Assembly: GCA_028282245.1 (NCBI GenBank)
Contig: JANQIL010000116.1
Span: 1-36,971 of the forward strand
Origin: Magnetospira sp.
GTDB lineage: Bacteria > Pseudomonadota > Alphaproteobacteria > Rhodospirillales > Magnetospiraceae
Reading direction: 5' to 3'
DNA: 36,971 nt
Shown: positions 20,250 through 28,134 of the stretch, piece by piece
How positions within the stretch are numbered: the first letter of the stretch is position 1
Layout of the letters: every line of letters begins with the position of its first letter
Notes under the pieces: model-generated
What the model was told of the DNA's origin: nothing
What the model saw: only the letters and a program-made list of their open reading frames with translations
Databases searched by the model: none
Translations under genes and position numbers: made by a program

Positions 20250-21068
20250 ATGCACGCCGATACCACCTTCACGCCCGTCGTCGCGCTGACCCGGCTGCCG
20301 TTCCAGACGCGCTATCTGGCGATTCGGCCCGGCGACGAGGCTCTGGTGGTGGTCAAGCGGTTCGAGGTCTTGGCGCCGGAGGGCGGCGCGCCGCCGTCGC
20401 CCGGGCGGAGCGACCTGATGCGCCGCGCGCTTGTCGAGGAGATTCGGATTCAGAGCCGCGCCGCGCATCGCAACGTGGTACCGATCCTCGCCGCGCGGAC
20501 CGAGGGCGCGGCGCCGTTCGCGGTGTTTCCGCTGATTCCGATGACCCTGCGCGACGCCCTGTGGACGCCGGCCCCGGACGGCCGGACGCGGGCGCCGGCC
20601 CGGTTCGCGCGCGACGTGGCGGGCCGCCTTCTGGATCAGCTTCTGATCGCCCTGGAGTTTCTCCACGCGGCCGGGATCGTGCATCGCCAACTGGCGCCCG
20701 GCGCCCTGCGCCTGGCCGCCGACGGGCGGCTGCTGGTCGACGGCTTCGGGATGGCGCGCGACCCCGACTGGGACGCGTTTCCGCCCGGCACCGGCGGTGG
20801 CCCGCCCGGCTTCGCGGCGCCGGAGCAGCTTGCCGACGCGTCCGCCGCCGGTCCGCGCGGCGATCTGTTCTCGGTCGGCCGGCTGGCCTACCGGATGCTG
20901 ACCGGCCGGCTGCCGGAGTCCGGGCGAATGCTGGCGGCGGCCGACATCGACCCCGCCATGGGGCGGCCGCTCAGCGACTGGATGGGCTGGCTGATGGCCG
21001 ACGATCCGGGCGGTCGCCCGGTCGACGCGGCGGCGGCGCGGGCCGAGTTGTCCGGGGCGTTGGGATGA
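20250..21068 (+). CDS. Protein-kinase-like protein without catalytic aspartates (predicted pseudokinase)
   Basis: 272 residues with the layout of a Hanks-type kinase domain but no transmembrane tail. Present: a VAIK-like Lys36 (LVVVKRFE), a helix-C-like EEIRIQSRAAHRNVVPIL, a hinge-like FAVFPLIPMTLRDAL, a catalytic-loop position IVHRQLAPGALRL (145-155), LLVDGFGMARD, FAAPEQL and a helix-F-like GDLFSVGRLAYRMLTGRLP. Missing: the HRD Asp (Gln147), the loop Lys and Asn (Ala149, Ala152) and the DFG Asp (Gly165). No Gly-rich loop is recognisable. It begins 57 nt after nadB (GAGG 5 nt upstream of ATG) and its stop overlaps hpnC by 4 nt, so it belongs with the squalene/hopanoid genes. Role unknown: scaffold or regulator is inferred. 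Confidence 0.72.
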   Translation: MHADTTFTPVVALTRLPFQTRYLAIRPGDEALVVVKRFEVLAPEGGAPPSPGRSDLMRRALVEEIRIQSRAAHRNVVPILAARTEGAAPFAVFPLIPMTLRDALWTPAPDGRTRAPARFARDVAGRLLDQLLIALEFLHAAGIVHRQLAPGALRLAADGRLLVDGFGMARDPDWDAFPPGTGGGPPGFAAPEQLADASAAGPRGDLFSVGRLAYRMLTGRLPESGRMLAAADIDPAMGRPLSDWMGWLMADDPGGRPVDAAAARAELSGALG

Positions 21069-21910
21069 GCGGGACGGTCGAGACGCCGTCCGGCAAGGGG
21101 GCCGCGACCGAGAATTTTCCGGTCGGCTCGTTCCTGTTGCCGGCCGAACTGCGCCCGCACGTGGCCGTGTTCTACCGCTATGCGCGGGCGATCGATGACA
21201 TCGCCGACAGTTCGGAGCTGTCGGCCGACGACAAGATTGCCCGGCTGGATGGATTTGCCGCCGCCCTGCGGGGTGAAAACCCGGACGATCGGCGATTCGC
21301 GACCGGCCACGCGATGCGCCGCGGCCTTCTCGAACGCGGCGTGACCATCGACCATTGCCTGGACCTGATCGCGGCGTTCAAGCAGGACGCCGTCAAGACC
21401 CGCTATCGGGACTGGGACGACCTGATGGCCTATTGCCGGCTGTCGGCGGCGCCGGTCGGGCGCTACCTGATCGACCTGCACGGCGGTTCGGTGCACGGCT
21501 ACGCGCCGTCCGACGCCCTGTGCGCTGCTCTCCAGGTGATCAACCACCTTCAGGATTGCCGCGACGACGTTCGCGATCTCGACCGGGTCTACCTGCCCGG
21601 GGACTGGATGGCGGCCGAGGGGGTGACGGCGGACGATTTGGGACGCGACGCGGCGACGCCCGGCGTGCGGCGGGTGATCGACCGCTGCCTCGACGCCACC
21701 CGGGCCCTGCTGACCGACGCCGCGCATCTGCCGTCGGGCCTGAGGAGCCGTCGCCTGGCCATGGAATCGGGCGCCATCCTGGACATCGCGCGCCGTCTGA
21801 CCCACCATCTGGCGCGGCGCGACCCGCTGGCCGGCCGGGTGACCCTGAGCAAGGCCGGCTACGCGGTCTGCTGCCTGCGTGGCGCCCTGCGAGGAGGGAT
21901 TGGACGATGA
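21065..21910 (+). CDS. hpnC: Squalene synthase-like HpnC (hydroxysqualene synthase)
   Basis: 281-residue all-helical trans-isoprenyl diphosphate synthase of the squalene/phytoene group. In the three-enzyme bacterial squalene route HpnD makes presqualene diphosphate, HpnC turns it to hydroxysqualene and HpnE reduces that to squalene. HpnC marks here are the opening TENFPVGSFLLPAELRPHVAVFYRYARAIDDIADS (first Asp-rich site) and LQVINHLQDCRDDVRDLDRVYLPGDW (second Asp-rich site). The ENFPV...LLP start separates HpnC from HpnD. The ATG lies in the stop of the kinase-like gene, and its own stop overlaps hpnB. Confidence 0.93.
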   Translation: MSGTVETPSGKGAATENFPVGSFLLPAELRPHVAVFYRYARAIDDIADSSELSADDKIARLDGFAAALRGENPDDRRFATGHAMRRGLLERGVTIDHCLDLIAAFKQDAVKTRYRDWDDLMAYCRLSAAPVGRYLIDLHGGSVHGYAPSDALCAALQVINHLQDCRDDVRDLDRVYLPGDWMAAEGVTADDLGRDAATPGVRRVIDRCLDATRALLTDAAHLPSGLRSRRLAMESGAILDIARRLTHHLARRDPLAGRVTLSKAGYAVCCLRGALRGGIGR

Positions 21911-23049
21911 TGAGTTTCCTGGCCTGGCTCGCGCTCGCCCTGTGGGGCTACCTGCTGGGCCTGCGCGGCGGTTTCTGGAGGGCCGACCAGCGGCTCGCCG
22001 AGCCGACCGGGATGGCGCCGCGCCGCTGGCCGCCGGTCGCCGCCCTGGTGCCGGCGCGCGACGAGGCGAAAACCATTGGCCATGCGGTGCGCGGCCTGCT
22101 CGACCAGGATTACCCGGGGCCGTTTCAGATCATCGTGATCGACGACGACAGCCGCGACGGCACCGCCCGCGTGGCGGCCCGGGCGGCCGGGGACTCGCCG
22201 CGCCTGCACGTGGTCGCCGGGCGACCTCTGGCCTACGGCTGGACCGGCAAGACGGCCGCCCTGGCGCAGGGACTGGAACAGGTCGATCGCCACGCGCCGG
22301 GCACCGAATATCTGCTGTTCACCGACGCCGACATCCTGCACGATCCGCGCAGCCTGCGCCGGCTGATGGTGAAGGCGCTGGATGACGAGCGCGATCTGGT
22401 GTCGCTGATGGTCCGCCTGCGCTGCGAGAGCGCCTGGGAGAAGATATTGATTCCTGCCTTCGTGTTCTTTTTTCAGAAACTCTATCCGTTTCCGTGGGTC
22501 AACGATTCGGCGCGCCCGACGGCGGCGGCGGCCGGCGGTTGCATGCTGGTCCGCCGCACCGTGCTGGAGGACGCCGGCGGCCTGGAGGCGATCCGTCACA
22601 AGCTGATCGACGATATCGCGCTCGGCGCCCTGATCCAGCGTCGCGGCCGCGTCTGGCTGGGGCTCGTCGACACGGTGCACAGCCTGCGGCCCTACGATCG
22701 CCTGGGCGACATCTGGCGGATGGTGACCCGTAGTGCCTTCGCGCAATTGAACTATTCCGGCGGGCTGCTGGCGGTCGCCCTGTTCGGGCTGTGCCTGGCC
22801 TACCTGGTGCCGCCGCTGGCCCTTCTGTTCGCCGGCTGGGGCGGCAAGCTGGCCGGCCTGCTGGCCTGGATCGCCATGGCCTGGGCCTATGCGCCGACCC
22901 TGCGGCTGTACGGGCGCAAGCCGGTCGAGGGCCTGCTGCTGCCCTTCGCGGCGCTGATGTATGGCGCGATGACCGCCGACGCCGCGCGCCGCTATTGGAT
23001 GGACGAGCCGACCCCGTGGAAGGGACGGCGTCCGGTCGAGCCCGAATGA
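21907..23049 (+). CDS. hpnB: Hopene-associated glycosyltransferase HpnB
   Basis: 380-residue membrane-bound family 2 glycosyltransferase. A TM lies at about residues 3-20, the GT-A domain at about 40-260 with VAALVPARDEAKTIGHAV, IIVIDDDSRDGTARVA, the metal site FTDADIL, GGCMLVRRTVLEDAGGLEAIR and the DD in KLIDDIALGA, and at least three C-terminal TM helices (about 280-350). HpnB proteins occur only in hopanoid clusters; their exact acceptor has not been established. The start ATG (two in tandem at 21907 and 21910) overlaps the hpnC stop. In many species hpnB precedes hpnC; here it sits between hpnC and hpnD. Confidence 0.9.
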   Translation: MMSFLAWLALALWGYLLGLRGGFWRADQRLAEPTGMAPRRWPPVAALVPARDEAKTIGHAVRGLLDQDYPGPFQIIVIDDDSRDGTARVAARAAGDSPRLHVVAGRPLAYGWTGKTAALAQGLEQVDRHAPGTEYLLFTDADILHDPRSLRRLMVKALDDERDLVSLMVRLRCESAWEKILIPAFVFFFQKLYPFPWVNDSARPTAAAAGGCMLVRRTVLEDAGGLEAIRHKLIDDIALGALIQRRGRVWLGLVDTVHSLRPYDRLGDIWRMVTRSAFAQLNYSGGLLAVALFGLCLAYLVPPLALLFAGWGGKLAGLLAWIAMAWAYAPTLRLYGRKPVEGLLLPFAALMYGAMTADAARRYWMDEPTPWKGRRPVEPE

Positions 23050-23085
23050 CGGACCGTGCCGTGTTCCACGAACCCTTGAACCGCG

Positions 23086-23952
23086 ATGACACCCATGCCT
23101 GACCCCCGAATGATCGAAACCGACGACCCGGCGGCCTACGCGCGGGCCATGGTCGAACAGTCCGGCACCTCGTTCTACTGGGCCATGCGATTGCTGCCCG
23201 AGGAACGGCGCGACGGCATGTTCGCCATCTACGCCTTCTGCCGCGAGGTGGACGACATCGCCGATGGGCCGGCGCCGGCCGAGGAGAAGCTCCGCCGCCT
23301 CGCCGACTGGCGGGCCGAGATCGACCGGGTGTACGACGCGGCCCCGTCGACACCGGTCGGCCGCGCCCTGGTGCCGCAGGTGGCGCGCCACGGCCTGCAC
23401 CGGCGCGACCTGCTGGCCATCATCGACGGCATGGAGATGGACGCCGGGGTGGTGCGGATGCCCGGCATGGAGAGGCTTCGGCTGTACTGTGACCGGGTGG
23501 CCTGCGCTGTCGGGCGGCTGTCCAACCGGGCCTTCGGGGTCGACGACGAACGGGGCGATCCGGTGGCCGCCCAGTTGGGGATGGCCCTGCAACTGACCAA
23601 CATCCTGCGCGACCTCAAGGACGATGCCAGGCTCGACCGGCTGTACCTGCCGCGCGATCTGCTCGACGCCCACGGAATCGACGCCGAGGACCCGGACGAG
23701 GTCCTGGCGCATCCGAACCTCGCCGGGCCTTGCCGCGAGTTGGCGGCGACGGCCGACGCCTGCTATCGCGCCGCCGAGACGGCGTTGGCGGCCTGTGATC
23801 CCGACCTGATGCGGCCCGCCCACGTGATGAAGGAAGTCTATCACAAGACCCTGGAACGGACCCTGAGGCGCGGCTGGCGGCGGCTCGACGAGCGGGTGCG
23901 GCTCAGCAAGGCCGAAAAAATGTGGATCGGCGTCCGGCACGGGCTGCTGTGA
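23086..23952 (+). CDS. hpnD: Presqualene diphosphate synthase HpnD
   Basis: 288-residue isoprenyl diphosphate synthase joining two farnesyl diphosphates into presqualene diphosphate. The HpnD pattern is complete: TSFYWAMRLLPEERRDGMFAIYAFCREVDDIAD (first Asp-rich motif), EMDAGVVRM, YCDRVACAVGRLSNRAFG, and LQLTNILRDLKDDARLDRLYLPRDLL (second). It begins 36 nt after hpnB; an alternative ATG lies three codons in (23095). The stop overlaps the start of hpnE by 4 nt. Confidence 0.95.
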   Translation: MTPMPDPRMIETDDPAAYARAMVEQSGTSFYWAMRLLPEERRDGMFAIYAFCREVDDIADGPAPAEEKLRRLADWRAEIDRVYDAAPSTPVGRALVPQVARHGLHRRDLLAIIDGMEMDAGVVRMPGMERLRLYCDRVACAVGRLSNRAFGVDDERGDPVAAQLGMALQLTNILRDLKDDARLDRLYLPRDLLDAHGIDAEDPDEVLAHPNLAGPCRELAATADACYRAAETALAACDPDLMRPAHVMKEVYHKTLERTLRRGWRRLDERVRLSKAEKMWIGVRHGLL

Positions 23953-25202
23953 CCGTCCACGTGATCGGCGCCGGGGTGGCCGGTCTGTCCTGCGCGGTGC
24001 GTCTGGCCCTCGGCGGCGCCCGGGTGGCGGTCTGGGAAGGCGCGCCCCGGGCCGGCGGCCGCTGCCGGACCTACCGCGATCCGGTGCTCGGGCGCGATCT
24101 CGACAACGGCAATCACCTGCTGCTGAGCGGTAACGACGACGCCTATGCCTACCTGCTGGCCGTCGGCGCGGTGGATCACCTGACGGGGCCGGCACGGGCC
24201 GAATTCCCGTTCCTCGACCTGGAGACCGGCCGGCGTTGGTGCCTGACGCCCGGTCCCGGGCGCTGGCCCGGCTGGCTGTTCGATCCGGATCGCCGGGTGC
24301 CGGGCAGCCGTCCGTGGTCTTATCTGGGCGGCTTGGGGTTGCGATTGGCCGGCCGCGACGCGACGGTGGCGCGGGCGGTGGGGACCACGGGGCCGCTGTA
24401 CCGCCGGTTCTGGGAGCCGCTCGCGGTGGCGGTCCTCAATACCCCGGCCCGGGAGGCGTCGGCGCGCCTTCTGTGGCCGGTGCTGGTCGAGACCTTCGGG
24501 CGCGGCGAGGCGGCCTGCCGGCCGCGCCTGACCCGTTGCGGGTTGGGGCCGGCGCTGATCGATCCGGCCCTCTCCCTGCTCCGCAAGTGCGACGCGGAGA
24601 TCGCCTTCGGGCGGCGCTGCAAGGCCCTGGATCTGGCCGGGGACCGGGTCCGGGGGCTGACGGTCGGGGATCGCCGGCTCGATCTCGGACCGGGCGACTC
24701 GGTGGTCCTGGCGGTGCCGCCGGAGCGGGCGGCCGACCTGCTGCCCGGGCTGACCGTGCCGACCGAGCACCGGGCCATCGTCAACGTGCATTATCTGCTG
24801 CCCGATTCGGCGGGCGCGCCACGGCTGATCGGCCTGATCGGCGGCCTTGCCCAGTGGGTGTTCACCCGCGACGACGTGGCCTCGGTCACCATCAGTGCCG
24901 CCGACGCCCTGCTCGGCCGCGACCCGGACGATCTGGCGGCGGAGATCTGGCCCGAGGTGCGGCGCGCCCTCGACCTGCCGGACATGCCGCCGCCGGCGCG
25001 TCGGGTCATCGCCGAGAAGCGGGCCACCTTCGCCCAGACCCCGGGCCAGGCGCGACGCCGTCCGGCGACCCGCACCGCCTGGCGCAACCTGTTCCTGGCC
25101 GGCGACTGGACCGACACCGGTCTGCCGGCGACCTTGGAAGGCGCCATCCGCTCCGGCCGCCACGCGGCGGAGGCGGCGCGGTCGTTTTCGCGCGTGTCTT
25201 GA
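23949..25202 (+). CDS. hpnE: Hydroxysqualene dehydroxylase HpnE
   Basis: 417-residue FAD-dependent amine-oxidase/phytoene-desaturase-like protein that reduces hydroxysqualene to squalene. The N-terminus VHVIGAGVAGLSCAVRLALGGARVAVWEGAPRAGGRCRTY is the Rossmann FAD motif with the GG doublet, and the C-terminal flavin-closing segment LFLAGDWTDTGLPATLEGAIRSGRHAAE is intact. HpnE-specific context (after hpnC and hpnD) settles the name. The GTG start at 23949 lies inside the hpnD stop (GTGA); a longer start at 23922 would overlap hpnD by 31 nt and adds only shadow residues. Confidence 0.94.
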   Translation: MTVHVIGAGVAGLSCAVRLALGGARVAVWEGAPRAGGRCRTYRDPVLGRDLDNGNHLLLSGNDDAYAYLLAVGAVDHLTGPARAEFPFLDLETGRRWCLTPGPGRWPGWLFDPDRRVPGSRPWSYLGGLGLRLAGRDATVARAVGTTGPLYRRFWEPLAVAVLNTPAREASARLLWPVLVETFGRGEAACRPRLTRCGLGPALIDPALSLLRKCDAEIAFGRRCKALDLAGDRVRGLTVGDRRLDLGPGDSVVLAVPPERAADLLPGLTVPTEHRAIVNVHYLLPDSAGAPRLIGLIGGLAQWVFTRDDVASVTISAADALLGRDPDDLAAEIWPEVRRALDLPDMPPPARRVIAEKRATFAQTPGQARRRPATRTAWRNLFLAGDWTDTGLPATLEGAIRSGRHAAEAARSFSRVS

Positions 25203-25204
25203 CA
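25199..25204 (+). promoter_or_regulatory. Perfect -35-like TTGACA at the hpnE/hpnF junction
   Basis: A consensus TTGACA spans the hpnE stop codon, 76 nt before the likely hpnF start. The expected -10 zone (25220-25227, AACAAACA) is AT-rich but not TATAAT-like. It may allow extra transcription of hpnF, the cyclase gene, within the hpn transcript. This is weak evidence. Confidence 0.25.
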
Positions 25205-25280
25205 AACGCCCGCAACCGTAACAAACAGACGGCTTTTGCGGCGAACATTGAACAAGCTTCATTCCTTGGAGACCGATCAG

Positions 25281-27206
25281 GTGTTGAATGCCTCGCAAGA
25301 CGGCAAACGGCTCGACGCCGTTGGACGCGTGGTGGGCGAGGCGAGCTCCTGGCTGACCCGACGGCAGGAGATCGACGGCCACATGGTGTTCGAGCTGGAG
25401 GCCGACGCCACCATCCCGGCCGAGTACATCTTCCTTAACCATTTCCTGGGCGAACCGGACGACGCCACCGAGCAGCGCCTCGCCCGCTACCTGCGACGGA
25501 TTCAGAACGACGAGGGGGGCTGGCCCCTGTTTCACGGCGGCGACTCCAACCTCAGCGCCACCGTGAAGGCCTATTTCGCCCTCAAGATCGTCGGCGACGA
25601 CCCGGAGGCCCCGCACATGCGGCGGGCCCGCGACCTGGTGCTCGGCATGGGCGGCGCGGCGCGGGCCAACGTGTTCACCCGCATCATGATGGCCCAGTTC
25701 GAACAGATTCCCTGGCGCGGCATTCCGTTCATGCCGGTGGAAGTCCTGCACATGCCGAAATGGTTCCCGTTCCATTTCGACAAGGTGGCCTATTGGTCGC
25801 GCACCGTGATGGTGCCGTTGCTGATCCTCTATTCGATGCATGCCAAGGCGCGCCATCCGCGCGGCACCTCGATTCGCGAGCTGTTCGTCACGCCGCCCGA
25901 GAAGGAGAAGGTCTACAACGTCAATCCGACCGGCCACTGGGTGGGCGAGGTGCTCCTGGTCCTCGACCGCTATGGCAAGCGGCTGAGCTTCCTGATGCCC
26001 AAGGCGTGGCGCCGCAAGGCCATCGACAAGGGGATGAATTTCATCTTCGAGCGGCTCAACGGCGAGGAGGGCCTGGGCGCCATCTTCCCGGCCATGGCCA
26101 ACGCGGTGATGGCGATGCACGCGCTCGGCTATCCGCGCGACCACCCCGACTTCCTGGCCGCCCGGCGGGCCATCGACAGGCTGCTGGTGCATCGCGACGG
26201 CGAATCCTATTGCCAGCCCTGCGTGTCGCCGGTGTGGGACACCGGCCTCGCCGCCCACGCGCTGCTGGAGACCGGCGACCGGGACGCCGCCCGGCGTGCC
26301 CTCGACTGGTTGCAAGGCCGCCAGATCCTGCACCTGCGTGGCGACTACATTTCGCAACGCCCCGACGCGCGGCCGGGCGGCTGGGCCTTCCAGTACCGCA
26401 ACGACCACTACCCGGACGTCGACGACACGGCGGTGGTCGCCATGGCCCTCGACCGGACCGGCGATCCCCGCTATCGGCAGAACGTCGACCGGGCGGTGGA
26501 ATGGATCGTCGACATGCAGAGTTCCAACGGCGGCTGGGGCGCCTTCGATGCCGAGAACGAGCATTATTTCCTCAATCACATTCCGTTCGCCGATCATGGC
26601 GCGCTGCTCGATCCGCCGACCATCGACGTGACCGCGCGCTGCCTCGGGCTGCTGGCCCAGGTCGGCCACGGCGTGGACAGCGAGCCGGTGCGCAGGGCGC
26701 TCGCCTTCATGAAACGCGAGCAGGAACCGGACGGCTCCTGGTTCGGTCGCTGGGGCACCAACTACGTCTACGGCACCTGGTCCGCCCTCAACGCCCTCAA
26801 CGCGGTGGGCGAGGACATGGATGCCCCCTACGTGCGGCGCGCCGTCGACTGGCTGATGGAACGGCAGAACGCCGACGGCGGCTGGGGCGAGGACTGCGGC
26901 TCCTACTGTCCGGGTCGCGAGACGATGCCGGCGCCCTCCAGTCCCTCGCATACCGCCTGGGCGCTGCTCGGCCTGATGGCGGCCGGGGCAACCGACTCGG
27001 AGGCCGCCCGGCGGGGCGTCGACTGGCTGCTTTCGGCGTCGCGCGACGGCGGCAAGTGGGCGGAGGATTATCACAACGCGCCCGGCTTCCCGCGCGTGTT
27101 CTATCTCCACTACCACGGCTATTCGACCTATTTTCCCCTGTGGGCCCTGGCCCGCTACCGCAACCTGATGCAGGGCAACCTTCCGCGTCCCCTCCACGGA
27201 CTATGA
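25281..27206 (+). CDS. hpnF: Squalene-hopene cyclase
   Basis: About 641 residues; monotopic membrane enzyme folding squalene into hopene/hopanol. The catalytic acid motif DVDDTA places the DXDD aspartates at residues 379-382, and QW repeats are plain (QNDEGGWPLF, QSSNGGWGAFD, QEPDGSWFGRWG, QNADGGWGED). VNPTGHWVG and PMEVLH-like FMPVEVLHMPKWFPFH are further family segments. The frame is open from TTG 25236, but I prefer GTG 25281 because GGAG (25268-25271) is 9 nt upstream; TTG 25284 or 25266 are other possibilities, so the exact N-terminus is unsure. The 78-nt gap from hpnE is the largest in this block. The stop overlaps hpnG by 4 nt. Confidence 0.95.
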   Translation: MLNASQDGKRLDAVGRVVGEASSWLTRRQEIDGHMVFELEADATIPAEYIFLNHFLGEPDDATEQRLARYLRRIQNDEGGWPLFHGGDSNLSATVKAYFALKIVGDDPEAPHMRRARDLVLGMGGAARANVFTRIMMAQFEQIPWRGIPFMPVEVLHMPKWFPFHFDKVAYWSRTVMVPLLILYSMHAKARHPRGTSIRELFVTPPEKEKVYNVNPTGHWVGEVLLVLDRYGKRLSFLMPKAWRRKAIDKGMNFIFERLNGEEGLGAIFPAMANAVMAMHALGYPRDHPDFLAARRAIDRLLVHRDGESYCQPCVSPVWDTGLAAHALLETGDRDAARRALDWLQGRQILHLRGDYISQRPDARPGGWAFQYRNDHYPDVDDTAVVAMALDRTGDPRYRQNVDRAVEWIVDMQSSNGGWGAFDAENEHYFLNHIPFADHGALLDPPTIDVTARCLGLLAQVGHGVDSEPVRRALAFMKREQEPDGSWFGRWGTNYVYGTWSALNALNAVGEDMDAPYVRRAVDWLMERQNADGGWGEDCGSYCPGRETMPAPSSPSHTAWALLGLMAAGATDSEAARRGVDWLLSASRDGGKWAEDYHNAPGFPRVFYLHYHGYSTYFPLWALARYRNLMQGNLPRPLHGL

Positions 27207-27898
27207 GGCCGATCGGCATCATCACCGCCTTGGCCGACGAAACGGCCGCCCTGCGCGGCCTGGACGGCCGCGACGGCTACGTTCTGCGGCAGTCCGGCCC
27301 AGGTCCCGAGCGGGCGGCGGCGGCGGCGCGGGGGCTGCTGGAGACCGGCTGCGGAGCCCTGATCAGCGCCGGCATTTGCGGCGGCCTGCGGAACGGCCTC
27401 GCGCCCGGCACCCTGGTCCTTGCCCACCGGGTGCGCGATGCCGCCGGCAACGGCTGGACCGTCGACCGCGCCTGGCGGGCCGCCCTCGCGGAGCACCTGG
27501 GCGGGCGCCTGAGCATGGCCTCCGGCGTGCTGCTGGGCAGCGACCGGGTGCTCGCGACGCCGCGAGAGAAGGCCGAGGCGGGGCGGATTCACGACGCGAT
27601 GGCGGTGGACATGGAAAGCCACGCGGTGGCCGCCGTGGCGGCCGAGGCCGGGCTGCCGTTCCTGGTCCTTCGGGCAGTGTCCGATCCGGCGCGGACCCAT
27701 ATTCCACGGGTCGCGTTCCGGGGCGTCGACCGGGCCGGAAACCGGCGCCCGGGGCGGGTGGCGAAGGGACTGCTCAAGCACCCCGGCGACTTGCCGGACC
27801 TGGTGCGGCTGGCCTTCAACACCGGCCGCGCGACCCGGACCCTGGGCCGCGCCGTGACGTTCGGGGCGCGGATCCGGTTCGGGCTGGGGCAGGACTGA
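27203..27898 (+). CDS. hpnG: Hopanoid nucleosidase HpnG
   Basis: 231-residue phosphorylase-superfamily protein (5'-methylthioadenosine nucleosidase fold) that releases adenine from adenosylhopane to give ribosylhopane, the step after HpnH. Visible motifs: GIITALADETAALRG at the N-terminus, LISAGICGGLRNGLAPGTLVLA, the substrate loop VDMESHAVAAVAAEAGLPFLVLRAVSDPA with the conserved ME pair, and the C-terminal helix region. The ATG lies in the hpnF stop. Its stop is 2 nt before a truncated DHFR-like frame. Confidence 0.93.
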   Translation: MRPIGIITALADETAALRGLDGRDGYVLRQSGPGPERAAAAARGLLETGCGALISAGICGGLRNGLAPGTLVLAHRVRDAAGNGWTVDRAWRAALAEHLGGRLSMASGVLLGSDRVLATPREKAEAGRIHDAMAVDMESHAVAAVAAEAGLPFLVLRAVSDPARTHIPRVAFRGVDRAGNRRPGRVAKGLLKHPGDLPDLVRLAFNTGRATRTLGRAVTFGARIRFGLGQD

Positions 27899-27900
27899 CC

Positions 27901-28134
27901 ATGGCCGTCAAGGGTCTCGACGACGGCGATGTCTGGGTCGTCGGAGGTTCGATGCTGGAATCCGCGATGCTGGAATGCGGCGCCATGCATTCGCTGGCAC
28001 TGTTCGTCATCCCGGTTCTGCTAGGCGGCGGGGTGCCGTTGTCCAGGCCGAGCGATACACCGATATCCCTCGCCCTTGAGTCCGTCACCAGGTTCGATCG
28101 GGACGTTGTTGGGCTGACCTATCGGTGCGGCTAA
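27901..28134 (+). pseudogene. C-terminal remnant of a RibD-C/DHFR-like (YwjB-type) protein
   Basis: A 77-codon frame matching only the second half of RibD-C-domain dihydrofolate-reductase-like proteins (usually 170-210 residues): VKGLDDGDVWVVGGSMLESAMLECGAMHSLALFVIPVLLGGGVPLS, then the strand SVTRFDRDVVGLTYR. The NADPH-binding first half is absent and nothing like it is found upstream, where hpnG ends 2 nt earlier. Even so, an AGGA 6 nt before ATG could drive translation from the hpn mRNA. Its stop overlaps the converging hpnH stop by 4 nt. A truncated remnant of a transferred or rearranged gene is the simplest reading; a small working domain cannot be excluded. Confidence 0.7.

Noticed and set aside
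23922-23948. Earlier ATG for hpnE
   Set aside because: It would overlap hpnD by 31 nt and add nine residues before the FAD motif; the GTGA overlap at 23949 fits the other junctions.
23841-27197. Open minus-strand frame of 1118 codons opposite hpnE and hpnF
   Set aside because: Antisense to hpnE and hpnF, low-complexity composition, no family similarity; shadow of third-position GC bias.
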